Below are positions 35,697-46,512 of a DNA stretch of 64,000 nt, piece by piece. Location: the NCBI GenBank assembly GCA_030998225.1, contig JAPYXD010000746.1, positions 2,294,001 through 2,358,000 of the forward strand. The letters run 5' to 3'. The stretch's first letter is position 1, and the number at the start of each line of letters is the position of its first letter. Made by a program: the position numbers and the translations under genes. Origin of the DNA: Diplolepis rosae (Eukaryota > Arthropoda > Insecta > Hymenoptera > Diplolepididae). A model generated the notes under the pieces. The model had not been told where the DNA came from and made no database searches. It was given only the letters and a program-made list of their open reading frames with translations.

Positions 35697-35780
35697 TATC
35701 GATATTTGCAATATCGATATATCAGGATAATAAATATCGATATCACTGATATATCGGCGAAAGTTTCCGATATATCGATA
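35697..35780. promoter_or_regulatory. Cluster of four TATCGATA palindromes
   Basis: TATCGATA occurs at 35697-35704, 35712-35719, 35735-35742 and 35773-35780, with partial copies between. TATCGATA is the DREF-binding DRE of insect promoters. The cluster could be regulatory or an AT-rich microsatellite. There is no intact gene next to it. Confidence 0.5.
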
Positions 35781-36924
35781 TTAAAGTTTTTTTTAAATTT
35801 TAAATAATAATTCAGGTACTTCATTCAATGTAAAAGTAAAACAAATAATTTTCTTTAATTCAATGTAGGTAAAACGACTGCTGTAACAGTGTTCTTATAT
35901 CGTGGATCAAATTTACCCCCTCCATTTTACAATTTTATCGAAAAAAATAATAATTCGTCGAACATAATTTGGAAAAATTTTGTAATTATATTACTTTTTT
36001 AAGTTGTTCTTTAACTATATTATAAAATTTTCCAAAATTATTCTTGTTCAATAATATGGTAAAGTGGAGGAGGTAATTTTCATCCACGATTTGTAAGCAC
36101 TGTGCAGTAATCTTTTTTTTTATTTATCAAGATACAAAAAATTAAGAAGTTAACTTAATTAACTATTTTACATGTTCAATATTTTTATTGACAAAATTTG
36201 TGAGAACTGATACAAAAAATTTTAAAACCGCATGGAACAAAAATAGAATACTGTATTTTTAATGTCCTGGAAGTTAGAACCGCAAACATAATATTTTCAG
36301 AAAATAAACTTTGTGCTCAGTTGTGCTGATTTGTGCCGCAAACGATTTTTTGAAAAATCAAAAATTACGGCCGTAAATTTTTAAGAAATTTTTTTTTGCT
36401 AGAACCGCAACTTTGCAGTAACATGAAACTGACAGTTATGCTAGGTACTCTCAAGTGCACCCAATTTTGTGTTGCTAGCAGAAATTTCGCAACTTTGCCT
36501 GCTTTTCGAAAAAAACAAAAAAATTTTGAATTTACAAAAATAAATGTTTTTCTACATTTTTACAGGTCAATAAAATGTTTATTGAGTAACAGATACAAAT
36601 TTCATTGCTTTGCTGTAATTCCGAACCCCTAATTTTAAAAATATTTTTAAAAAATTCGGAATCAAAAAATCAGAATTTTATAAAAAAATAATTTTAGGAA
36701 TTGGAAACTTGCGCCGACTTGTGCGATTTTTCAGAAGATTTTAACAACAGTTCTTACTTTTGCTAACAATGAAAAGAACAATTGCGAGCAAGCAACCGGC
36801 TCAGGCGACCGCATGACGTGTGTACATGTAGATTTTATTAGGCTTTGTTCTGTCACTGATTTCTTCGATAAAGTGTGCTGCAATATGAAAACAATTTTCT
36901 TTTATTTCCTGTCGGCAACGGATT
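35781..36924. other. AT-rich interval, no gene found
   Basis: Contains A-rich frames without domain features, such as 36396-36632. No repeat termini were seen. Confidence 0.5.
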
Positions 36925-38414
36925 CCACTCACTGATCTCTACATTACACTGGATGCACAATGTCAATGGGAAAGTCCGCAAAGTCGTGTGCCCAATTGAA
37001 GGCTGAGCCGCCATATTTACTTAGGCTGATTACAAAGAATGCTGCGGTAAATTCAAATTTAGTATAAAGGGAAAAAGGAAAATCCATGCTTTTTTACCGG
37101 TATTAGTATTGATAGTATACATAATTAAACTAATGAAATGAAATTTATTGAATAATACTAAAAAATAACTCGGTAATATTTATTGTTATGGTATATAATG
37201 TTGTATATATTTAAAAAGGTATATGTATTTATTTCTTAACTATAATTAAATATAAATTTATCAAATATAGATTGCAGAATTCAACAAGTAAACGTACCTT
37301 GGGGTAGTGTAAAAATTATCTCACGTTCTGAACGTGAACTATTAATAATAGTCACATATAATAACTATTTTTAGTATTAATTAATTCGCGTTTCATAATT
37401 CAACCCTTATGTACCTGTACAAAAACGGTTTTAAAAACTGAAAAAAAGCTCCATCCCCTTCTGTTTTAAAAAATGTTGAATTACTCGATCTTGTTGGCGT
37501 ATTTCATCATACGTTTAAATTTCTCAGGAGTAATAAGTTGCTCCAACTGAAAGAAGAAATAGAAATAATTTTAAATATATACAAAAATTATAAACTATTG
37601 TATTTTGGTCGTTTACGAACATTTTAATTTATCAGAAAATAATACAATTGGAAAAGAAACAATCCCTGAAATATAATTAATACTGAATGCAGATATTACA
37701 TGAAAATTAAGTATGTACATGCCGTGACTAGTATGTTACTAAATAATAGAATCCAGTTCTATAAAGAATACTAAACTTATTACTCCTGAGAAATTTAAAC
37801 GTATGATGAAATACGTCAACAAGATCGAGTAATTCAACATTTTTTAAAACAGAAGGGGATGGAGCTTTTTTTCAGTTTTTAAAACCGTGTATGTACAGGT
37901 ACATAAGGGTTGAATTATGAAACGCGAATTAATTTATACTAAAAATAGTTATTATATGTGACTATTATTAATAGTTCACGTTCAGAACGTGAGATAATTT
38001 TTACACTACTCCAAGGTACGTTTACTTGTTGAATTCTGTAATCTATATTTGATAAATTTATAATAAATTTATATTTAATTATAGTTAAGAAATAAATACA
38101 TATGCCTATTTAAATATATGCAACATTATATACCATAATAATAAATATTACCGAGTTATATTTTAGTATTATTTAATAAATTTCATTTCATTAGTTTAAT
38201 ATTATGTATACTATCAATACTAATACCGGTGAACAAGCATGGATTTCATATTGTTTCATTAATATTTACACTTTTCCCTTCTTACTAAATTTGAATTTAC
38301 CGCAACATTCTTTGTAATCAACCTAAGTAAATATGGCGGCTCAGCCCTTCAATTGGGCACACGACTTTGCATTGAATGTGCATCCAGTGTGTTATAGAGA
38401 TCAGTGATTCCACT
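36925..38414. repeat. 1.5-kb palindrome with arms of about 610-640 bp
   Basis: Left arm 36925-37538 and right arm 37773-38414 are near-complements. Shared blocks include GTCGTGTGCCCAATTGAAGG, the palindrome CACGTTCTGAACGTGA, and CTCGATCTTGTTG beside ATTTCATCATACGTT. Identity is high by eye, with scattered substitutions and a few indels. A 234-bp spacer separates the arms. No transposase frame or clear target duplication was found. Confidence 0.88.
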
Positions 38415-38562
38415 ATTTCCACTTAAATGTTAAATATCGATCAGGAAAAATATCGGCTTTCCTTTACGATTTTTGGTTGTGTAAACTATTAAGTAAACTA
38501 TTGATTTCAATGTAATATGCCGATTAAGTTGTAAATCAGAGGTTTTTCATAATCAGAATAAT

Positions 38563-39348
38563 ATGTATCGTTGTTTCGATTGTCAGTTGACCTTTTCCGA
38601 TAACAGAGATTTAATTCTTCATGTTGATTTGGCACACAAATTGTTGACCGTTTTTAAATGCATGGAAAGCGATTGTTCTAAAAACTACTCATTCTTTGAT
38701 TCATATAGAAAACATCGAATTACTAAACATACTTCTGTGACATCTCGTCAAGAGCCTAATGTTCCATTTAAAGAAGAACCTATTGCTTTTGATTTTACTC
38801 AGTCTTAAAATGTAAACGAAAATGAGGCTTTAGTATATGCAGAATCTGAAAGTTCTTCAGATGAATCGGAGATTTTTGACGAAAAGTGTCTTGAAGATGA
38901 AAACTTGATTGAGACAACCTTCAATTCGTCAAGTGTAAAGTCCTCATGTTCTCTTTCTAACAAAATATGTTTCTTTGCCGCAAAAATGTATAAGTTTCCG
39001 GATATAAGTAGACAAAGAGTTGGTGATGTTATATGCGATGTTTCAAGTTTATGGAAAAATAACATTCAGACTGTACAAAATGAAATTTACAGGACACTTG
39101 TAGAATTGGGAAAAGATTCACTTACCAGTAACGAAATAAATGACGTTTTACAAAAAATTTCATCACCTTTTCAAAAAATTAATACAGAAGCTCTACGATT
39201 CGCACATTTCAAGGCATACGAAATTTTTGACGAAAGTTGTTACAAATTTTGTCTTTTAAACCAGGAAGATATTGCTTCTGGGATAATAATTACCAGCAGA
39301 AACAAATTGAATGATGATTATTTTTACATACCAAAGATTTGGATATAA
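38563..39348 (+). pseudogene. C2H2 zinc-finger protein frame with one internal stop
   Basis: A single frame of 262 codons, open except for TAA at 38806-38808. The N-terminus has two C2H2-like units: CFDC...HVDLAH and CMESDC...HRITKH. After an acidic Ser/Glu linker, the second part (38905-39348) has a domain beginning FFAAKMYKFPDISRQRVGDVI and continuing through PFQKINTEALRFAHFKAYEIF. I associate this pairing with uncharacterised arthropod proteins but cannot name the family. No introns are evident. It ends abruptly at IPKIWI, so it is probably a truncated, perhaps retrocopied, fragment. It lies just outside the 1.5-kb palindrome. Confidence 0.6.
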
Positions 39349-39670
39349 ATTTAAAGAATGTTGTTTAGTTTATACATTCTTTATTTACTTCGATTTAGAT
39401 TTTAGAAATAAAAAACTCTGCTTCAAAGTTTTATTTTAGAATAGAGTTTGGTTCATATAAACAGAGTTTAAAAATAGAATTTACGAATGTTCTGAATAAA
39501 TTATAATTTTCTTCGTTACGAAATTGTTGTATTTTTTTACCCATTAAAATGATTTACTTTATAGTAATTATAAGGTAATATAATGGTTTTTTCCCCTAAG
39601 ATTATATTGCTAGGCGCTGAAAATAAATTTCTGAGTATCTTTGCATATTTTTATCATGTATATGAGTAAT
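39349..39670. other. AT-rich interval, no gene found
   Basis: Contains AATAAA-type motifs near 39409 that could serve the zinc-finger frame. It ends in CTAG (39671-39674), the target duplication of the minus-strand gypsy element. Confidence 0.5.
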
Positions 39671-39674
39671 CTAG

Positions 39675-40228
39675 TGTAACTTTTTTTTTTATTCTATTCT
39701 TTAATATTAATTTTCTGATGTGGGGTTCGTGCATGAGAGAAGAAGCTGTAGTAAGTAGTGGTCAATGTTTTTTAATTATAATAATTGCGGTGACGTCCCT
39801 GTACATATTTAGAGAGAATCTTAATTAACAATGTCTTTAACGATTAAACATACAAAAAAGAAAGAGAGGGATCGTCACATTTTATTCAATATCCCTAAGT
39901 GATTTAACTCTGATTATCTTATTCTAACGCGCGGAGTTGATTAATAATGCGTCTGCTCTAATTTTATTTCTTTATCCGGTGAAACCGCGCAACCTAGGAC
40001 TATTACATTTGGTATTTCCCCTAACGCGTAAACATTGTGCCCACGGTTGGGTCTTTTATCGCAGTTGCTTCTCGCGAGCTTACCCGCAGTCGCAGACATA
40101 GAATGCCAAGAGGGCTTGCTTGCTTGACTCAAGGAAGCCACTCTTAGGGACTCGTGATTTCAGCACGAATCGAGACTCGTCACCAGGGCAAAAAACCCAG
40201 AGCCTGTCTCGAAAGCGTACCAAAGAAA
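39675..40228 (-). repeat. Truncated 3' LTR of the minus-strand gypsy element
   Basis: Aligns with 44752-45310 of the 5' LTR, then stops abruptly after ACCAAAGAA. About 305 bp of the U3 end, including the TATA box, are missing and internal sequence follows directly. Several indels separate the two copies, for example at 39882 against 44961. Confidence 0.9.
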
Positions 40229-40789
40229 TCTCTCTTCCCAATCACCGCTTTTCTGATGTGTCTTCCTTTTTCCTTGTGCCGTTTTTTTATTTATTTGTCC
40301 TTTACTCACGTTCTCTTTGTTCTGCGTGTTCTTTCGTCGCCTCTTTGGTAGTGGGTTCTTTTCCCCTTTCAGTATGTCCAGGTATAGCTTTTCCTGCCGG
40401 CTTAGCTTGGCTTGGGGGCATGGACGCTTGGTTGCTGCTTTGCTTCTCTCCTTTTCCTTTTTCGGCTCTCTCATTTCTTCTACTCGGTTGATTTCTTTTA
40501 TGATCACTATTTCTGGTTCCTCCTCCATTGGAGAGTAATCACTGGTCCCTACACACTTCCCATGAGTGTATTTTTTTATTCGGTCGGTATTTACCTCCGA
40601 TACTCTCATGTTGGGCTTTCGTGGTGCCTTCCTTCTTCTTTTTGTTGTGGGTCGAGGCCGTGCTACTATTGTTTTGTTTGTCCTGTATTCCACTATCACT
40701 TCCACAGTTATCTCACCTGGTTTTCCAACCTGAGTGTACACATTCCTATGCGTGTCTCGGCTCTCCGTCTGGCTTCCTGCTTCTGGCAT
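40160..40789 (-). CDS. Basic C-terminal frame of the gypsy element, fused into the LTR
   Basis: 209 codons, rich in Lys and Arg (for example TTKRRRKAPRKP and LPKRRRKNTQNK), with no recognised fold, signal peptide or membrane segment. It lies downstream of integrase where some gypsy elements have an extra frame. Its last 20 or so codons are read out of the truncated 3' LTR, so the present C-terminus is a product of the deletion at about 40229. Whether the original frame was a separate gene or a Pol tail is not clear. Confidence 0.4.
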   Translation of the reverse strand: MPEAGSQTESRDTHRNVYTQVGKPGEITVEVIVEYRTNKTIVARPRPTTKRRRKAPRKPNMRVSEVNTDRIKKYTHGKCVGTSDYSPMEEEPEIVIIKEINRVEEMREPKKEKERSKAATKRPCPQAKLSRQEKLYLDILKGEKNPLPKRRRKNTQNKENVSKGQINKKTAQGKRKTHQKSGDWEERFLWYAFETGSGFFALVTSLDSC

Positions 40790-40928
40790 CTTGGCTTGTT
40801 CTCTGTACGGCGTCTCAGAGGAAACTAGTGTCTTTGGCTTTTCTTTCCGAATTTCCCAGGTACCCGTGTCCAGGGGTTATGTTTGCCGGACCATTCTGCC
40901 TCGCTTCTCTTTTCCTCGTCCATGCTTC

Positions 40929-41099
40929 CTCTTTTACCCCCTCTCCGATGCCTTCCTTCCTCTCTTCTCTTCTGCGCCCCGTTCGCTCTTTTACCCCCTC
41001 TCCGATGCCTTCCTTTCTCTCTTCTCTTCTGCGTCCCGTTCGCTCTTTTACCCCCTCTCCGATGCCTTCCTTTCTCTCTTCTCTTCTGCGTCCCGTTCG
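40929..41099 (-). repeat. 57-bp tandem repeat, three copies, in-frame in Pol tail region
   Basis: Units 40929-40985, 40986-41042 and 41043-41099, almost identical. 57 bp equals 19 codons, so every frame is preserved. In the minus frame 41187-40825 each unit gives a basic block with QKRREKGRHRRGGKRANG. The integrase frame stops inside unit 41043-41099. Confidence 0.9.
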
Positions 41100-42478
41100 C
41101 TCCGGTAGGGTTTGAGGTCCATCGCATGAAACTGCCCCCGCTCCTGGTTAGTGTTCGTATTGACCAGGATGTAAGTGTTCCGTGCAATTTGCTTCCTTAT
41201 TTTGTATGGGCCTTCGTACAGTGCCATGAACTTTGCAATTCTTCCTGTGGCTGTGTTGGAAACGTTACATGCTTTCACTAAGACTTGCTCGCCTGGCAAA
41301 AAGGTAAGTCCTGACTTGTTTCTATTTATCCTTTCATTTCGCCGTTCACCTTTTGTTGTTATCCTATTTCTTATTATTTTAATTGTCTCTGATCTATCCT
41401 GATTGTTGTTTGGCTGTGTTTGGGGTATCCATTTTTCCCAGAGCCTGGTGGGTTTTCTTCCTAGCAGGGCTTTGTATGGTGTAACTTCTATCGTGTCGTG
41501 ATAAGATTCATTTAATATCGTCTCAATTTCTTCTACCCAATTAAACCATGAGTTGTGTTTATCCACCTGTAGAAAGGTCCTAAAAAACCTTGACAATTCT
41601 CGATTGACCCTTTCCACCATATTGGCTTGTGGATGTCGAATTGAGGTTAAGATCCCTTTAATATTCCTTTCTTCCAACGCTTCTTTCCATTTCTTACTGG
41701 TAAACTGTGTACCTCTGTCTGTTAGTACTTTTTGAGGTTTTCCTATTTGTGTTATGAAATCGTCCAGCTTTCCTATTGTTGCATTACATGTGGCCTTTCT
41801 TAGTGGATATAGTTTTGTATATTTGGTGAATATGTCTATCATGATTAATATATATTCATATCCATATTTTGTTTTTGTTAGTGGTCCAAAGAAATCGACT
41901 GATATGAGTTTGAGTGGATTATCAGGCTTAACTGATTCCAGGATGATCATTGATGCAGTGGTGGGTATTTTGTTTCGTTGACATGAGTCACACGTGCTGA
42001 GTATTTGCCTTAGTAGTTTTGCCAGACGTGGGTAGAAGAAGTGTTCCTTGATTATTTTATAATTTTTATCTGCTCCAGTGTGGCCATATGCTAAGTGGCA
42101 TTCCCATATTAATGTTTCTAGAGTTTTCTTTGGTAGGTAGATGAGTCTTTGTTCTGTGGTTTTTCGATATAATATTCCTTTGTATATTTCGTATCGTTGT
42201 GTGTTCCCTTTTCCTGCTTTTATTGCTTTGATAATTTTATTTAATCGTGTGTCTTTTTCTTGTATCTGTCTCAGGTTTTTTAGATCGTTTTCCAGCTGCC
42301 TTGAGCATTCGTATTTGAGTGTGTTGATTGTAACTTGCACTATATCTTTTCCTTTCTCCCATTGTTTATCAGGGTGCTGTCTGCTAAGTAGATCTGCTGC
42401 AATGTTTTGCATGTTTTGCAATGTTTGTCCTGTATTGATCATATCCATCGGGTCAGTCTTGCGTTCACGAATTTGCAT
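41048..42478 (-). pseudogene. pol: Integrase segment of pol, minus-strand gypsy element
   Basis: 476 residues. Catalyses insertion of the element cDNA. HHCC zinc-binding domain with H128, H133, C163 and C166; catalytic core with D195 (SVDFFGPL), D254 (TDRGTQF) and E289 (MVERVN), a D,D34E spacing. The C-terminal part (FLPGEQVLVKA) is the usual strand-rich DNA-binding domain, followed by a charged tail. The first 25 residues are not RNase H-like: the frame overlaps the RT segment by 40 bp in another phase, so a frameshift or small deletion near 42440-42480 separates it from RNase H. Internally open. Confidence 0.88.
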
Positions 42479-43539
42479 GTCCTCAGGAAGGTCAGGGCCA
42501 TGTGGTCTGTCCGGTTGATTATGCGTGCTCCTTGTAGGTAAGTTCTAAATTTTTGTAATGCCCACACAATTGCTAATAGTTCTTTTTCCGTGGTGAAATA
42601 CGATAACTCCGGGCCTTTGAGTGTTCGACTCGCTAGTGTAATTACCTCTTTTTCTTGTCTGTCATTTTTTTGATACAACACTGCGCCTAGTGCATAGTTA
42701 CTTGCATCAGTTTCTAGGTAGTATTCTTTTTTTGGATCGGGGAAATACAGGATTACTGCTTCACAGAAGAGCTGTTTTACTCTATCGAAGCTTCTCTGTT
42801 TTTCTTCATCCCATTTCCAGGTGATTTCTTTTTTTATCAACTGTAATAGGGGCACTGTTTCTGCTGCATGTTTGCTGCTGAATTTGGAGTAGAAGTTGAC
42901 TAATCCTAGAAATCCCCGAAGTTGTTTCGTGTTTCTAGGTGTGGGAAACTCCATGATTCCTTGTATTTTTTCTGGGTCTGGCTGTATTCCGTCGGTTGTG
43001 AGAATAAATCCTAAAAACTTGGTTTCCTTTTTAAAAAAACTTGATTTATTTAGATTCAAAGTTAGATTGCTTTTCTCGAGCCTTGTTAGTAGTTCGTCTA
43101 AATGTCTTAAGTGCTGTTCTATTGAGTCTGATGTGATGAGGGTATCATCTACAAATGATATCACGTGGTCTCCAATGCCTTGTAATGCGTGATCCAAGCC
43201 TCTTACTAGTGCAGCAGTGCTCGTTTTCAGTCCGAATGGTACCACGTTGAACTCGTAGCTTTTTCCTCGGTGCTGAAAGGCTGTGTATTTTTTTGAATTT
43301 GTGTGCAGTGGTATCTGCCAGAAGCTGCTTGTCATATCCAGGCTTGACATTACTTGCATTCCTTTATATTTTTGGAAGAGTACTTCTGTTGGTTCTGGGC
43401 ATTCCCAGTCTTCGATTAAGACCTCATTGAGTTTTCTTGCATCGAGACACAGGCGTACCGAACCATCTTTTTTTATTACTGGCACAATTGGATTTATATA
43501 AGGACTGTTGGAGCGTTGAATGATGCCTATGTCAAGCAT
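42439..43539 (-). pseudogene. pol: Reverse transcriptase-RNase H segment of pol, minus-strand gypsy element
   Basis: 366 residues. RT palm motifs are visible: LCLDARKLNEV, SLDMTSSFWQIPL, and the active site FVDD at residues 129-132. Thumb and connection (FLGFILTTDGIQPDPEKI) are followed by RNase H with ETDASNYALGAVL and TTEKELLAIVWAL. The N-terminal fingers are short; upstream sequence continues as a damaged frame with protease remnants (IGIDLLDELKSKIDL at about 43920). It ends at TRWI where the frame is lost. Confidence 0.9.
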
Positions 43540-43941
43540 CTTCTGGATTTCCTTTTCGACTTTTTCTCTATATGCCGTAGGTACGGGGTAGCTTCTTCCG
43601 ATGAAGGCTTGATTATCCCTTACTTGTAAGGTGTGTACATATGACCGCAGTCGACCTGCTTGTTTTCTGAATACTCCTCGGTGTCTCCACAGGATTTCTC
43701 TTAGTTGGTTTTTCTCTTCTGGGTTTGTTGTTATTGCTTCTTCCGTTTTTTTTTATTTCCTCATAGCTGATGTCTTGTTACTCTTCTTTTCCTTCTAGAT
43801 GATTTACTACCCGTGATTCATGTGTTGTGATTTCCTCATTTATTATTCTGAGGGACGGGCTGCCTTCAAGGTATGGAAATGATATCGTCTTGCTTTCTAA
43901 GTCAATCTTACTCTTGAGTTCGTCTAATAAGTCTATTCCGA

Positions 43942-44145
43942 TTATGCATGGTTTTGATAATTTTGGTTTACCTCGATGAGGTAGTGGGTGTCACTTTCCT
44001 TTGGTTCTACTGCTTCCCAATACTGCTTTATTTGGTGCATATACCTTATAGGACTTGTGTCTCCTCGAAATTCTGGGAGCACATACTTTATATTTGAGGT
44101 CCGGGTTTCTCCTGGGAGTTCCTCTGTGTTTAATCTCTCCATCAT
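43942..44145 (-). pseudogene. gag: Gag middle fragment, minus-strand gypsy element
   Basis: 67 codons containing YVLPEFRGDTSPIRYMHQIKQYWE, resembling the start of a gypsy capsid domain. It then joins protease-like sequence directly, so the rest of capsid and the nucleocapsid are deleted at about 43945-43960. Confidence 0.65.
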
Positions 44146-44211
44146 CCTTGTCTGTTGAGCCTCTAGTCTGTTGACCTGGGCTTCTATTGTGGTATTTCTT
44201 TCCTCTAGTGT

Positions 44212-44595
44212 TTATGTAATTCCTGTCGTTATTTCCAGTGACCGGTTGACTCCTGCTTCCATTCCAGCCAGTTTCTTCTGTAGATTTTTCTCTTTGTCTA
44301 TATCTAACTTTTCTCGGCGTTTCTTTTCTTCTTCCATCATCTTCTTTACTCTCTTTTCTAAATCGTCTGATTTACGTGCGATTATTCCCGTTATTTTTTG
44401 ATTGCTGTGTTCAGCTTCCACTTCTTGCCCCCCTGGCCTCAGCATACTTGTAGTCTCCCCTTCTCTAGACATTTCGGTAAGTGTGTTGTCCAGGTCTCCT
44501 TGCTCGTCACTCGGTTCTTCCGTTACATTTCTATCATCTTTCGTTGATCGCAGTCCTTGGCGACTCATTTTCTTGTCTTCTTTCTTTGGTTTCAT
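44212..44595 (-). pseudogene. gag: Gag N-terminal fragment, minus-strand gypsy element
   Basis: 127 codons: basic start, acidic Ser/Thr-rich middle, then a charged coiled coil (about residues 75-115, RVKKMMEEEKKRREK). It stops 66 bp before the next gag fragment; a stop and frame change separate them. Position after the primer site and leader identifies it as gag. Confidence 0.65.
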
Positions 44596-44636
44596 AAGAG
44601 ATTCAAAGCTTATCTAGTTCTTTTATCCCCTTACTT

Positions 44637-44646
44637 TATTTATTTA

Positions 44647-44677
<31 letters not shown>

Positions 44678-44682
44678 TTTAA
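44637..44682. repeat. TTTA/TTA microsatellite in the gypsy leader
   Basis: Run of TTTA and TTA units between the gag start and primer site. Confidence 0.85.
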
Positions 44683-44732
44683 ATAGATCCAGTGGGTTCA
44701 TGACCTACTTCAGATCTTTTTCCACTCTTCAT

Positions 44733-44750
44733 GCCCCACGTTGGGCGCTA
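44733..44750 (-). promoter_or_regulatory. Primer-binding site matching tRNA-Lys
   Basis: On the plus strand GCCCCACGTTGGGCGCTA equals the 3' end of animal tRNA-Lys (CTT) apart from CTA in place of CCA. It lies one base inside the 5' LTR. Gypsy-group elements commonly use tRNA-Lys. Confidence 0.85.
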
Positions 44751-44751
44751 A

Positions 44752-45615
44752 TGTAACTTTTTTTTTTATTCTATTCTTTAATATTAATTTTCTGATGTGG
44801 GGTTCGTGCATGAGAGAAGAAGCTGCAGTAAGTAGTGGTCAATGTTTTTTAATTATAATAATTGCGGTGACGTCCCTGTACATATTTAGAGAGAATCTTA
44901 ATTAACAATGTCTTTAACGATTAAACATACAAAAAAGAAAGAGAGGGATCGTCACATTTAAAAATTTAAAAAAATATCCCTAAGTGATTTAACTCTGATT
45001 ATCTTATTCTAACGCGCGGAGTTGATTAATAATGCGTCTGCTCTAATTTTATTTCTTTATCCGGTGAAACCGCGCAACCTAGGACTATTACATTTGGTAT
45101 TTCCCCTAACGCGTAACAAATGTGCCCACTGTTGGGTCTTATCGCAGTTGCTTCTCGCGAGCTTACCCGCAGTCGCAGACATAGAATGCCAAGAGGGCTT
45201 GCTTGCTTGACTCAAGGAAGCCACTCTTAGGGACTCGTGATATCAGCACGAATCGAGACTCGTCACCAGGGCAACAACCCCAGAGCCTGTCTCGAGAGCG
45301 TACCAAAGAAGTGAATCGAGACTCGGCTAAAAGGCAGCAACCCTTTAGCCTGTCCAGAGAACACTTCAGTGCTGTCCGCGACTCGCTTGCGAGCCGCCAG
45401 AATGCTGTTGTCTACTCAGCATCCTGCTTTTATACATCTTCAGGCCTTCTCCCACTTTGGTCCAGCTCGTGGTGGTGGGAGGATGTCGTAGTAGGGGGGG
45501 AGATCTTGCGCCTGCGTTTCGCGGTCGCGTCTGCATGAGAATTGCAGTGCTCTCGTGTTTGCTGTGTGGCGCGCGTGGTTGCCGTGCGGCAGGGGCTTTA
45601 GAGTGTAGGCTTACA
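44752..45615 (-). repeat. 5' LTR of the minus-strand gypsy element
   Basis: 864 bp. Read on the minus strand it begins TGTAAGCC and ends GTTACA. CTAG follows at 45616-45619, matching the CTAG before the other LTR. Confidence 0.92.
45427..45434 (-). promoter_or_regulatory. TATA box in the U3 of the gypsy 5' LTR
   Basis: TATAAAAG on the minus strand, about 180 bp into the LTR; likely core promoter of the element. It is missing from the truncated 3' LTR. Confidence 0.6.
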
Positions 45616-45619
45616 CTAG

Positions 45620-46510
45620 AGACATTCTTTAACTTCCCATTATCAACTGTGAAAATATCTATATTTACATCATGATATAAATAGAATGCTTTTTATGGTA
45701 ATTTAAAGATCATAAAATTATATTTTAGAAAGTATCTAAAGTTAAAAGCTTCAAATTGTTGAGATCTTTAGAAGAGAACTTTTTTCAATTTTTAAAGCGA
45801 AAAAAAAATTATAGGACATTTTTTTCCGACACAATTTTTATTAATAAACAAGAATTAACCTCAAAAATAAAATAAATTTAATTATTTATCAATCACTCAT
45901 TTCGCCAACAAACATTTTATATTTTTTCATTGTGATAAACAAAGATGTTTTAGAAATATAAAAAGAATTGTTTAAGTTGAAACTTTTTGAAAATGTAAAG
46001 CATATTTAAAATTTTGTTAATTGCACATTTTTCAGAATAAAGTGTATTATTTCAAATTTGAAATTTATCTATTATTTTAGTTTTGCCTTCAAACTCTGAA
46101 TGTGATCCAAATATTTTACACAAGTCTCCACGACATGTATCGGCTATGCGGGTTAATGCGTGCGATTAGAATTAGGTTAGGATGCGTGCGTGCGTGCGAG
46201 CGATCGATTCTCGGTGCTGCGAAGTGTTTATAAAAATTGCGTTTCTGTAATGTACAGTGTTAACTGTAAATATTAAGTTCATGTTAGGATTATATAGATA
46301 GTGTAAAAGTGAAAAATAATTAACTATAAGTGCAGGATCATATCACAGAAAATAATATTTTTCTTTTTGCACTGTTCAACATTTTCTTCGACTGTCACTT
46401 AGACTTTCGAATTTACTTTTTATATTTTCAGCGATTATCAAGGAGACTTTATATAGTTCACTTTTAAATTTTTCCCAACTTTTGTACATATTTCAGACGA
46501 TTATGTATCA
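45620..46510. other. AT-rich interval, no gene found
   Basis: Contains a short GTGC/GTGA-rich patch near 46180-46210. No coding feature recognised. Confidence 0.5.
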
Positions 46511-46512
46511 TA

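Larger units (their letters stand above)
39675..45615 (-). mobile_element. Decayed Ty3/gypsy LTR retrotransposon, minus strand
   Basis: Flanked by CTAG at 39671-39674 and 45616-45619. The 5' LTR (minus orientation) is 44752-45615 (864 bp); the 3' LTR survives only as 39675-40228. A primer site matching tRNA-Lys adjoins the 5' LTR. Order on the minus strand: gag fragments, protease remnant, RT-RNase H, integrase, a basic C-terminal frame. Most of gag with its zinc knuckles and the start of the protease are deleted near 43950, and RNase H and integrase are out of frame near 42450. Older and more damaged than the plus-strand gypsy element. Confidence 0.92.

Noticed and set aside
40120..41281. 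Several long plus-strand frames (Cys/Phe/Ser/Leu-rich) as membrane proteins
   Set aside because: They are antisense shadows of the minus-strand gypsy element and its LTR; the 57-bp repeats keep all frames open.
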